DNA of 64,000 nt from Corallochytrium limacisporum. Lineage: Eukaryota > Opisthokonta. Shown in pieces: positions 28,457 to 37,606 of the stretch (positions are counted from its first letter, which is position 1; the number at the start of each line of letters is the position of its first letter). Where the stretch lies: the NCBI GenBank assembly GCA_002811645.1, contig PDIP01000122.1, forward strand, positions 108,235 through 172,234, written 5' to 3'. Below the pieces are notes generated by a model. It saw only the letters and a program-made list of their open reading frames with translations, was not told the DNA's origin and did no database searches. Position numbers and translations under genes: made by a program.

Positions 28457-28523
28457 ACATATCCAACACCTCTTAGTTCTCATTGGGCATAGAAATGCAG
28501 AAATGATCTTCATGCGTATGCCT

Positions 28524-28529
28524 AATAAA
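28524..28529 (+). terminator. Probable poly(A) signal AATAAA of the RING-PA14 gene
   Basis: A plus-strand AATAAA, 68 bases past the RING-PA14 stop. It sits only 12 bases before the opposing signal of CDC37, so the two transcripts should overlap tail to tail. Confidence 0.5.
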
Positions 28530-28540
28530 CTAACTTTTTC

Positions 28541-28546
28541 TTTATT
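28541..28546 (-). terminator. Probable poly(A) signal AATAAA of CDC37
   Basis: The minus strand reads AATAAA 36 bases past the CDC37 stop. Cleavage about 15-25 bases further on would fall beyond the opposing AATAAA at 28524. Confidence 0.5.
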
Positions 28547-28581
28547 ATGTATAGAAACACAGGCTGTCTGTTCGCAGGCAA

Positions 28582-29583
28582 CTATGAGCCAGGGACCCAC
28601 AGGCCGGAGTCAATGCACCGTTGCATGTGATACTCGGCATCCTTGGGATCCATACTTGTCAGCACTTCCTTGAGGACGTCGATGTCTCTGCTCTCGAATG
28701 CCTGTCGCAGCTCCTCCGGCAGCGATTCAGCTACTTCGATAGGATCCAGGCCACCTGGTCCCATGCGTTCCTCCTTACTAAGCTCCTCCCCTTCCTGCAA
28801 AGCCTCGTCAAGGCGCTCCTTAGCACGTTTTTTGACCCGGTCGATCAAGGCCGAAAGCTCATCATTAAATGCCTCCTGGTACTCCTTTTCGGCATCCTTG
28901 ATCTTGCGGAAAAAGGTCGGAAAGATGTTCCGGGCAGGCTGCTTCGCCGTCTTGGCCAATTCATTGATGTACTGCATGACCACAGTCTGATGGGCTACGC
29001 GCTTCATGAGCTCCGTCTTCCCCTCAACCTGCAGATCCACACACCAAATCACTAGGTAGCTTCCGGTATGTTCACAGGCCAGATAAGGATGATCGGCGAG
29101 GTAGGCCGCTGATTCTTCATTCTTGCTCAGCATTCCGAAATGCTTGATCTCCTCCTCATATTTCTTGAAAAACTCCTGCATGTCACCAAGTTCATCCATA
29201 GGCTTGGTCTCCTTGGACTGGTCAGTCTTATTGATCCGAGCCTTGTCAAAGCCATCTTTGCTGATGTTTCGCACGCTCCAACGAGGGTGCTTCTTCTCGT
29301 ATTCTTCCTTTTCTTGAAGAAGCTTGTTCTGCTTTTCAAATGCTTCCTTGGCCTTCTTGATTTCAGTCTCTGGGGCACCATAGGTTTGCAGCGAGTCGTA
29401 CTTCTTTCGCAAGTCTTCAACGTCCATTTGCAACTTTGTGAATGCTGCAGCTTCCTCCTCTTCCCTCTTCACGTTGGCTTCGTGACGCCATTTAAACAGG
29501 GATGCCTTGTCAATGTTGGGGTGAGTGTCATCCTCATCGTCACTCACGTCGATGTGATCCCACTTGCTGTAGTCAATGGGCAT
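28582..29583 (-). CDS. CDC37: Hsp90 co-chaperone CDC37
   Basis: A 333-residue cytosolic co-chaperone that loads protein kinase clients onto Hsp90. The N-terminus is diagnostic: DYSKWDHIDVSDDEDDTHPN followed by FKWRHEA, nearly identical to animal CDC37. It includes the CK2 target Ser (Ser14 here, equivalent to human Ser13). A long coiled-coil segment (~35-110) leads to the Hsp90-binding middle domain (~145-265, with HFGML and NIFPTFFRKI) and a short helical C-terminal domain ending near SGLWVPGS. Length is close to human (378) with a shorter C-terminus. The start sits in a GCCGCC ATG context. Confidence 0.96.
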   Translation of the reverse strand: MPIDYSKWDHIDVSDDEDDTHPNIDKASLFKWRHEANVKREEEEAAAFTKLQMDVEDLRKKYDSLQTYGAPETEIKKAKEAFEKQNKLLQEKEEYEKKHPRWSVRNISKDGFDKARINKTDQSKETKPMDELGDMQEFFKKYEEEIKHFGMLSKNEESAAYLADHPYLACEHTGSYLVIWCVDLQVEGKTELMKRVAHQTVVMQYINELAKTAKQPARNIFPTFFRKIKDAEKEYQEAFNDELSALIDRVKKRAKERLDEALQEGEELSKEERMGPGGLDPIEVAESLPEELRQAFESRDIDVLKEVLTSMDPKDAEYHMQRCIDSGLWVPGS

Positions 29584-30119
29584 GGCGGCAAAATGCAGTA
29601 AATTTTCTGCTGGTTATCCTTAGATCCATCTACAAACCCACACGATCAACAACAATTCAGCAATGTGCTGGAAATCCCGGCAACCGTTCTCTTCCGAAAT
29701 AGCCACAACATTCCATGGATTCCCCCCACCAACAAAGCTCCTCACCCTGCCTTCTTGCTTCCAAAGGCCAGATGAACTTTGGGAAAAACACGAAATGGGG
29801 GACGGAAAATATTAAAGTCAATCGCAGTGGACGTTGTCGACCCCTATGCATTCTGTGATCGCGAACAATTGTGCGATTTGGACAGCTGGAAGGGGACCTG
29901 GCCCCGAGCAGTTATCAAGCTGCCAATGGTTCTCCCAAAATATCATGGAAACGGTGGCCAAGTTGGCCGTTGACTGGGGATATAGCTGTCCATTGCCTAC
30001 TTCAGGAGCAGTTCCAGGGCTGTACGTAGTGACAACCTCCTGTCATTCTCACATGGCAAGAAAATCGGTTGAAATCGACATTTTTCATCAAATTGAAATG
30101 ACCGAGGGGTGCATACACC
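29584..30119. other. Divergent promoter region between CDC37 and the small Myb-like gene
   Basis: No gene is visible. It should carry both divergent promoters. Confidence 0.45.
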
Positions 30120-30437
30120 ATGGCAGATATTCCAGGACCGAAGGTTTCGGTTATCGTTCGGGTATTGAACTCCAACCGGGACCATAAGGCAGAAACCATC
30201 CCCATAGACGACACTTTCAAAAGTGAAATAGCTAATGCGGACACAGGAGCTGCTGCGAGTGATCCTTTCTCAGGAATGTCCACTGAACAATTTATTGAAC
30301 TATGTGAAGACAATCTGTTAGACTGGACCGCCATTGCCCGCAGGTTGAGAACCACGGAGGAGGCATGTCGGAAGCACTACCTGTCCAGCAGGAATGCAGC
30401 TAGCATGAATGGCAGTGGTACGGGACAGGGGTCTTAG
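30120..30437 (+). CDS. Small Myb/SANT-like protein
   Basis: A 105-residue frame starting at an ATG in a strong context (CACC ATG G). The C-terminal half (about residues 50-92) reads as a single Myb/SANT-like helical unit: STEQFIELCEDNLLDWTAIA, then RRLRTTEEACRKHY, with the W-x-x-I-A and C-R-x-x-Y spacing of Myb repeats. The N-terminal half has no clear motif. Function is unknown; a small DNA- or chromatin-associated factor is possible. The stop is only 27 bases from the stop of the opposing exonuclease gene. Support comes from the start context, Myb-like pattern and fit between flanking genes. Confidence 0.6.
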   Translation: MADIPGPKVSVIVRVLNSNRDHKAETIPIDDTFKSEIANADTGAAASDPFSGMSTEQFIELCEDNLLDWTAIARRLRTTEEACRKHYLSSRNAASMNGSGTGQGS

Positions 30438-30464
30438 GCGATACAGCATGGGGAATGTATTAGC

Positions 30465-32129
30465 CTACTCCATCTTCCGCTTCTTGTTCTGGTGACCATT
30501 GCGATTGGGCTGTGCGTTGTTGCTGCCGCCAGACTCGTATTTCTGCCTGATCATCATGTCCCAGTCAAAAATACCCCACAATGGTGGACCATTATCGAGA
30601 GTGTTGCGGTCGTAGGCGACAGGCAGGGCTCGGAATACGTCGACATAAATTTTTGACCGTTGTTCTGCCTCTTCCATCTTTGCCTTGCTGAGGTAACCCT
30701 TAAACTTGAAATACAACTGTCTGATAAAGAATGCATCATACACACAGTAGCCGATGACGTTTACATCAATCGGCCTGGTATCAAAGTTGATGTTGCTGTC
30801 CTTACCACGGACTTTGGACTTAAACGGATTGCCTGCCCCATCATTCACGCGTTGTAGAACGGTATCCCAACCACACGGGCGCTGCACACCATCCTTGTAC
30901 ACCGCGTAGGCTACCTGCGTGTCAAAGACATTTTGCAGGTGAATTCCATAGCAGTGCTCCAGGGCATCTGCATCTGCCCTGCAGTCATGCATAACCTTCA
31001 ATACTGTGTCGTCTTCAAGAACGCTCTTCAGAGGCTTCATGAGCACACCACCGCCAACGGTACAATCTACTAGGAACACCTCAGAGTCCCTACTGCAGAG
31101 TTGAGCGAGATGGATTTTGGCTTTCCGGCCGTGGTGCGTACCCTGGAAGTCTACACTAATAATGGACTCATCTGAGAGCTTCTTTCTTGCTTCCTCTGCC
31201 TCGGCCAATGTCTGGATGTACCGCACACTCTTCACAGACGGCAGACTCTTCTGCACGGTGTCAAGGGCTTTGAACGGAGCCGCGTTGCGGATCAGTTCCT
31301 TTTCGTCAACCTTAAACTCCTGATTCTCGTAGTTTTGGCCTGTGGTGTGTCGACGTTGAATCTCATCGTCCCATTTTTCGAACCCGTACGAAGGCTTGGA
31401 GTCCGGACCCCTTGATGGTACAGTGCTTGCTTTGCGCAGCTGGGCCGAATAGCTCTTCGACTTCTCCAGCACTTTTCTCACCTTGTCATCATCCAACAGT
31501 TTCCGAATTTCCTCGTAAACAGGGAGAATAAACTTAGCGTCATGGACAGAATAGCCAATGACATCGTCTGACATGGGCCGCTGTGCAAAAATCTCCGAAC
31601 CCAAAGCGAGTTGGTCCTTGATTGCCTCCCGGTACGGGTTATCTGCTTCGTTGATCCCAATAAATTTCTTGAGCAATGTGTTCAGACCCACTGGATACGG
31701 ATAATTACCTCGACTTGCCTTGTGGTGAATCGCAAAGGCCAACTGTGTGTCAAATACATTCCTGAGCTTCACACCGTAAATATGGTAAAGTGCGTCCGCA
31801 TCGCAACGACAGTCGTGCATCACCTTCAGCAGAGTCTTCGAGGTCAGCAACTGACCTAGTCCCGCAGCGAACATAGCCTTGCCTCCAAGCACAATGTCAA
31901 AAAGAAAGACATGTGTTGGTGTACCAATCTGAACGAGGGTTAGGATACCATCCCGTCCCAGTCTCACACCCTCGCAATCACAGGCAACTACTGATTCTTT
32001 CTCAATGACTTCGCATGCCTTCATTGTGTGCACGACGTCTGTGATTAAGTAGTATGGTACCTGACCATCCGTATGCTTGAGTAGAGTGCCGAGATCGACC
32101 TCGCTCTTCTGTGCGTCGTCCTTTGTCAT
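30465..32129 (-). CDS. Protein with two DEDDy 3'-5' exonuclease domains (EXD1/Egalitarian-like)
   Basis: A 554-residue protein with two RNase D/DnaQ-type 3'-5' exonuclease folds in tandem. Domain 1 (~25-230) has a complete DEDDy set: Asp51 and Glu53 in CDCEG, the HDCRCDAD motif (105-112), and Tyr193/Asp197 in YSVHD. Domain 2 (~300-485) has the same motifs, but motif I is DFQ: Asp327 is kept and Glu is replaced by Gln329. HDCRADAD (381-388) and Y461/D465 remain. The FDTQ motif of this family appears in both. Closest relatives are the EXD1/Egalitarian group of RNA-associated exonuclease-fold proteins. Domain 1 is probably active and domain 2 probably not. The C-terminus is Asn/Lys-rich and basic. 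An ATG-less open frame directly upstream overlaps this start (see findings). Confidence 0.88.
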   Translation of the reverse strand: MTKDDAQKSEVDLGTLLKHTDGQVPYYLITDVVHTMKACEVIEKESVVACDCEGVRLGRDGILTLVQIGTPTHVFLFDIVLGGKAMFAAGLGQLLTSKTLLKVMHDCRCDADALYHIYGVKLRNVFDTQLAFAIHHKASRGNYPYPVGLNTLLKKFIGINEADNPYREAIKDQLALGSEIFAQRPMSDDVIGYSVHDAKFILPVYEEIRKLLDDDKVRKVLEKSKSYSAQLRKASTVPSRGPDSKPSYGFEKWDDEIQRRHTTGQNYENQEFKVDEKELIRNAAPFKALDTVQKSLPSVKSVRYIQTLAEAEEARKKLSDESIISVDFQGTHHGRKAKIHLAQLCSRDSEVFLVDCTVGGGVLMKPLKSVLEDDTVLKVMHDCRADADALEHCYGIHLQNVFDTQVAYAVYKDGVQRPCGWDTVLQRVNDGAGNPFKSKVRGKDSNINFDTRPIDVNVIGYCVYDAFFIRQLYFKFKGYLSKAKMEEAEQRSKIYVDVFRALPVAYDRNTLDNGPPLWGIFDWDMMIRQKYESGGSNNAQPNRNGHQNKKRKME

Positions 32130-33211
32130 TGTTGGAGTGTCACAAACCTATAGTTGGGCTCCTCCACCTCTGCTTTGAGTCCAATTTCTCCACGCGGATC
32201 ATGAGCTGCACTATCCACCACGCCATGCGCGATGTCAAATAGCCGTCTGACAGGAACCAATGCAATGAATTGAACCTCCCGGTTGGGCCATTCAGGAAAA
32301 GCCTTCGCATTCAATATGGAGACCCGCACGGCACACAACTACGGCACGTGTGCCGTAGTCGTTCAGCGGCCAACCCCCCTTCCCACCAGTCCCCATGGGG
32401 CATTTCGCGCCAGCAAGCTGGATGAATTGGTGAGCGGGTCTCATCCGTGCTGGGTGGGTTAGGGGGATCGCATTTCCCCTTCCCCCATGGTCCGCTTAGT
32501 CTCAGCTCACGATTTCAAGGCTCGGCCGCTGCGTAGCCCTCCATGCCGAGGTCTGGGTGGCGCACAACGGGTGCTACTGACCACTTGCTTGTTGAATCCA
32601 TGGACTGAGGCTGCATTCTGCACCTTCAGCAGTACCAGCGGTTGCGCTGCATCGTCTTTGTTCTTGTTGGTAATGGACATAATGTCAGGCAGGACTACAT
32701 AGTGGAGGCAGTACCCATGGCTGATGCTAGTGATGCCGCTGCAAGGCATGAAACAAACTTGTCGGTATGTCGTTGGTGATTGAGCGAGAGCGCATGCTAG
32801 CACCTTGAGGAACCGAAGAAGTGACAAAGGTGACTAGGCTCCACTAAATCTTGGTCCTTCGCATAGGGAGTACTGGAGCGGAAATTGTGTCAGGAGGGGC
32901 GAAAATGGACTGTTTCGTTTGTTTTCCTCAGGTCCACGAGTTCCTCCCTTTTCGGCTCTAAGCTCCGATCTTCTCGGGAAGTGGGGAGAGATTACGTGTC
33001 CTGCTTTTTTGGCAGTTGTGTATTCTGGTGAAATCGCATTTGGTACTAAAGGTTATGCACCAGATAGGCAAGATGATACAAAAAGGGAATGTGTAGTATG
33101 TGACACCAAGCGACATATTACAAACCACAACACCTGCCATGTGACAAAGGGTGCTGAGGCTTTACAATCAGAGACGAAACCGATACAGAGTACACAGTTG
33201 ACAAAATCACA
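32130..33211. other. Divergent intergenic region with a palindrome and an overlapping open frame
   Basis: It lies between the exonuclease and SLC35B1 genes. On the minus strand, 32126-32338 is open without any ATG and ends overlapping the exonuclease start. A 22-base palindrome sits at 32338-32359. Otherwise no gene is supported. Confidence 0.45.
32338..32359. promoter_or_regulatory. 22-base palindrome containing CACGTG
   Basis: The arms ACTACGGCAC and GTGCCGTAGT are perfect reverse complements separated by GT, and the centre includes the E-box CACGTG. It lies about 210 bases upstream of the exonuclease ATG. A dimeric transcription factor site (for example bHLH) is inferred from the symmetry only. 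Confidence 0.4.
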
Positions 33212-34234
33212 ATGTCGTCAAGTGTGCTTCCCGTAGTTTATGCCGTCGGGATCCTTGTGGCTTACTCCATCTTTGGTTATCTTGAAGAACGGGTAATGCA
33301 GCAACCCTTTCCTGGCGCGGACGGTGAGGACGAGTATTTTACCTACCGTCCCGTGGGGGTAGCAGCACAGTGTGTGGTCAGCACCATTGTCGCTTTCATT
33401 GGCTCCAAGGTCAGTAAGGAGCCCATTGACACCACACCGCAGTATTTGCATGCCGGAGTGGCCGTGACCTACTTGGGTGGTATGGTGGCCAGTGTGTACG
33501 CTCTCGGACATGTGAGTTACCCGGCCAAGATTCTGGCCAAGTGCTGCAAACCGATCCCCATCATGCTGTTAACTTCCATACTCAATAGCCGCAAGTACAC
33601 CATCTACAAGTACATTACTGTGGCATTGATGGTACCCGGCCTGGCACTCTTCATGCTGCAGGATGAGCACCTGGACTTCTCCAACACAGACTTCACAAAC
33701 CTGGGCACAACAGACTGGTTGAGCGTTGTTGGCGGGGGTCTTCTTATGCTATCACTTTTCCTGGATGGATTCACTGGATTGCAGCAAGATCACATGCGTC
33801 ATCACCACAAGCCCAGTAGCTATCAGTCCATGATGTACCTAAACTTTTACGCGAGCATTCTGGCGTTGATTGGCACGACAGTCGGCACCGGAGAACTGTG
33901 GGCTGCCATAGATTTTGGCACTCGTCACTTTGATGTTGTGGATGACATTGCGATCATGGCCATTGGAGCAAGTGTGGGACAGGTCTTTATCTTCTTGCTG
34001 CTTGAGGCTGCGGGCCCATTGAACGTGAGCATTGTGACAACTCTGCGTAAGTTCTTCAGCATCATCATTAGTGTGATTGCCTTTAGCCATCCATTGAACA
34101 CTCGGAAGATGATTGGTATGGCACTGGTCTTTGGTGGCATTGCCATTGACATCTACGGAGGTGCCAAGAAGCGCAAGGAATCCCCCAAAGGGAAGAGGGT
34201 TGCAAATGGCAGAAGCAAGGTCAAGGCGTCCTAA
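33212..34234 (+). CDS. SLC35B1: ER nucleotide-sugar/ATP transporter, SLC35B1/HUT1 family
   Basis: A 340-residue polytopic membrane protein with about ten hydrophobic segments. The KCCKPIPIMLLT segment, NSRKYTIYKY, the FLDGFTGLQQD segment with following MMYLNFYAS, and the TTLRKFFSIIISV segment are hallmarks of the SLC35B1/HUT1 branch of nucleotide-sugar transporters. Animal SLC35B1 exchanges ATP and ADP across the ER membrane; yeast Hut1 was described as a UDP-galactose transporter. Either substrate is possible. The C-terminal tail is very basic (KKRKESPKGKR) and would face the cytosol, though no canonical KKxx retrieval signal closes the chain. A second frame opens 12 bases after the stop. 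Confidence 0.93.
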   Translation: MSSSVLPVVYAVGILVAYSIFGYLEERVMQQPFPGADGEDEYFTYRPVGVAAQCVVSTIVAFIGSKVSKEPIDTTPQYLHAGVAVTYLGGMVASVYALGHVSYPAKILAKCCKPIPIMLLTSILNSRKYTIYKYITVALMVPGLALFMLQDEHLDFSNTDFTNLGTTDWLSVVGGGLLMLSLFLDGFTGLQQDHMRHHHKPSSYQSMMYLNFYASILALIGTTVGTGELWAAIDFGTRHFDVVDDIAIMAIGASVGQVFIFLLLEAAGPLNVSIVTTLRKFFSIIISVIAFSHPLNTRKMIGMALVFGGIAIDIYGGAKKRKESPKGKRVANGRSKVKAS

Positions 34235-34246
34235 GACATTGCGAGT

Positions 34247-34444
34247 ATGTTTATCTCCAATGAAGCACATTCAACGCTCCATACTCTGTGTCATCACAAG
34301 ATTTGCAATATCGGTGCTACCAAGGCACTGTGGGGCGGGTTACCGTCGATTATTGTGTCCGGCACTGCCAAGTGGATTCAGCTGGCCAAGGATCAGTTTC
34401 ACCCGGATGAACGCGGACGCGCTGTCCACATGGGAGGGTACTAG
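34247..34444 (+). CDS. Small open frame immediately downstream of SLC35B1, unidentified
   Basis: A 65-residue ATG-initiated frame that begins 12 bases after the SLC35B1 stop on the same strand. Its second half (ALWGGLPSIIVSGTAKWIQL then AKDQFHPDERGRAVHMGGY) has codon use like the neighbouring genes and looks protein-like. The first half is less convincing. I do not recognise it. It may be a small independent protein, a last exon, or a chance frame inside the SLC35B1 3' untranslated region. Confidence 0.35.
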   Translation: MFISNEAHSTLHTLCHHKICNIGATKALWGGLPSIIVSGTAKWIQLAKDQFHPDERGRAVHMGGY

Positions 34445-37400
34445 GATAGAGAACGAACGTCCACTTTGCAGTCCGTCATGTTACAGCACACAATGCTTGT
34501 ACATGATTGTGTTGATTCAATATTAGATATTCTGAGAGGACTATTTTTGGGGGTGCCGGGGAGACGGAACGCAGTGCTTTTGCGACGAGGATAATTTCTG
34601 CGGTACATAATCTACGGCCTCCCGTTAGGCTAAATAGACTCCCAATGGAACTGCGTGTGAATCGGCGGATTTGCGCGCTCTTTCCACTCGCCCTCTCCCT
34701 CCCGCGGTACTGTTTCTAAGGGTTCTCTGCATAAAGTTCACGTTCGCCTTTTGGCTGGGCGTCCTCCGCGGGCCGAGTGGTGATGAAATACAACGGTACT
34801 GCGGTCCTGGGGGGCCAACTGCGCAGCTGCGCGATGGCTATGTTCCACCCGCTGCCAACCCTTCCGCATCGGAATTCCTTGCCCGTCAGTCTCTATGGTT
34901 TGTGTATGGACACTTTCCCTTCGCCTAATCGAAATTTGATTGCCCAACGAGCGCAGCGGACAGGAGAGCCACGGTACCGCATTGGATAGGTAAGCGGCAT
35001 TTTCCATCAGATAATTTTGCCCTTCTATAATAAAAATATTGCATTCCAATGGTGATCGTTGATCAGAGTACTACCATCCGATCGAACCCCACGTCGGGGA
35101 GGCGCACCGGGTACCCAAGACTGGTGGCTGGCCTTCAACTATCCAAAGTGTTCCGATTGGATACTGAATATAGGGAAAATTTGGCCACTCGGAGCGCTTT
35201 CGTTCAGCAGACCCAGGAATCACAAAGAAACAACATGGTTCACGGGACAGTACACACCAGCGCATGTGCTGGCTACAGGCATAAGTCTTGAATGTGGGAC
35301 GAGTGTGGAATATGAACAAACTGTGTGATAGTGAGGGTGCCAACTAACTCGAGCATAAGGAACAAAGGCGGGGGAGACTGTATCAGTTTTTTTCTCTTGC
35401 CCACCTCGTCTTCCTTCCATTTCGGCTGCGGACAGAATGACATTTGCTCGTCACATTCTGGAACAAAAAAATTCTATTTGTTCAGTACTGACTAGGTGAG
35501 ATAGGGTGTTAAATAACAATGGAAAAAATTTGACGACACTGCAGGAAATACTAGAATGAACCTGTTTAGGCCGGGGAGGATACCACCCTGAACTTGCTGT
35601 GATCAATCTATAGTATGAAATATATCTATACATTGCCCGTATTTTTATATATAGTTTGTATTAGTTCATCGAACTCTTTGGGATTATGTGTATTGGTGAG
35701 GTATGATCAGTGTGTGAAGATTCTGCAGCAGTTTGAAACACACTCCATCAGATCAACGGCTGTCAGGGGTACCAAATTTAGACCCGCGTATCAACGTCTT
35801 GTGCATGCGGACCATATACTCACACGAAGTTGGGCCTGCTCTCTGTCGACGCTGCTATAGTGGATCTACCAGTCAGAAGGCGGTTAACTGGGAAAAACTT
35901 AGACTTTCCGCTTCAGCCATTCTTCCCTTTGCCATTGTCACACCTTCTGAACGACAAACGTTCTAGAAGGAAATTTTTGACGCCTTTTTCTTCGCCCTGG
36001 ACACAATACCGGGCGTACCTAAGAAAGTGTAGCAAACTATGCGACGCAAGTAGCCCGCGATTTTCCTTAGAAGGACAAATGCCGAGACTTGAGTTGCCAG
36101 CCTACAGCATAATCCCAAGTACTTATGAATGAGCTGTGCCCTTCGGCCTCTGCCCCATCTTCTGTTCAACTCTTGTGACCTGTACCGCTGGTTTTCGTAG
36201 AACTCCTGGTGTTCGGTATGAATTCAACGGCCTACACTTCCAAAGGGCTCCCTGTTCCCCCCCAAAAATTTTTTCCGAGAGCTTTCAAGGAAATTAGAAA
36301 GATGGTATCTCTTGATGTTATATATAACTGCCAAAACCCTTATCTCTTGGACACAAAGGAAGGGCTCCACTGAAGTGGCGAACATTGTCGTTAGTGCGAG
36401 CCACTGTTCCCCGACTGCTTCCCTTGCGCTGCATCGTGCAAGGGAGAGTGATAGCACCCCAGCGAGATCGAAAATTCCTCGCTATCAATAGTAAATATAC
36501 TAAAAAGAGATACGTGGAAGAAGGATGCCAGACCGCCGCAGTCGACAAGGCAGAGACCGCACTGGATCACAATCACTCAATGGTACACCAAGCCACCGCG
36601 CCACAAAATTACTCAGCACATTCAGTACTGGCATGCTCCCGTTGCAAGCTAACCGTTCATCAAAAGCGAGTCGTCAAAACGGTCCCACTTCCACACGCTC
36701 AGAACCGCTGAGTTGAGAAGAAACGTGGATCACACTTAATATGGAGAAAGTACGAGGAAGTGTCTACACGAGGCTCCCTCCCTTCCTGTGTTTCTTGCTG
36801 CTGCTGGATTGTGGTACCAGTGTCCTTTCTCCCGTCACTCCCAGAACACAGTACCCCCGTAGTAAGGGGAACAAAGGGGGGCCTGTGGGAGGGGGAAGGA
36901 GAAAGAGTGGGGGAGATTGAGAACGGCAACAAGACCGAGCCCCCGTTCCCCCCTCCCATTCCCTCCGCCCAGGGGGGGAGGCTTCCCCTTCTGCGTACTG
37001 GCCATGCTTTCGATATTTTTTCGCTATCTCCCCCACATCCCCCCCCCCCTCTTGTCCCCTTCATCAAATTGGAAGTGAAAAAAAATTGAGTTGGTACTGT
37101 TCACCCTTTTCTCGCCACTTCATACAGTGGCTTCACTACTATATCCGTGTGAGAGAGAAGACGGCCGTGGGCTCTTGTGGCTCACGCAACAATGCCATCC
37201 CTTACAAAACCATCCGTTTTAGAACAATAACTATCGGTGCAGCGGCCACTCTGAATACCTGCTGCGGCACTGTGGGATGCGGCCAGAAGCCAAATGTTAA
37301 ATGTTTTGGGAACCACTTTCCTTCATGGTCGTCGTCGAAATTCGTGTCTGTACAGATGTCGTTTCCATTTTCTTCGTGAATGCCTCCTTCAGTTCTTGTT

Positions 37401-37606
37401 TTTAGTGATTCAAAGCATTCAGTCCAGATGGAATACGTGACAAGAACAACGAGTCTCACGTTTTAAACATAGATGAGATCATTTGCTATTTGAAAGACTC
37501 TTCCTTAGGAATTAAACATATTTCAGGTCTGTGTGATTTACAGTACATAGAGCGAATTGTGCTCTTTATACTTCATAGTTTCGGGTAAAATTACTAAAAG
37601 CATGAC
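34445..37606. other. Largest gene-free stretch (about 3.2 kb)
   Basis: Only short frames occur, none resembling a protein. It holds AAATAGACTCCCAATGG at 34632-34648, AT-rich stretches, a G-rich tract around 36880-36920, and a run of eleven C at 37039-37049. It should include the promoter of the zinc-knuckle gene. A non-coding RNA or an intron-containing gene could hide here, but nothing in the sequence demonstrates one. Confidence 0.45.

Noticed and set aside
34768-34780. GGGCCGAGTGG resembles the A box of a Leu or Ser tRNA.
   Set aside because: No B box (GGTTCGANTCC) follows at the required distance, and the flanks do not fold into an acceptor stem.
35050-35110. Minus-strand GGGGTTCGATCGG and nearby GGATGGTAGTACT look like a tRNA B box or a piece of 5S rRNA.
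   Set aside because: The T-stem does not pair, no A box is at the right spacing, and the 5S resemblance is limited to a few bases.
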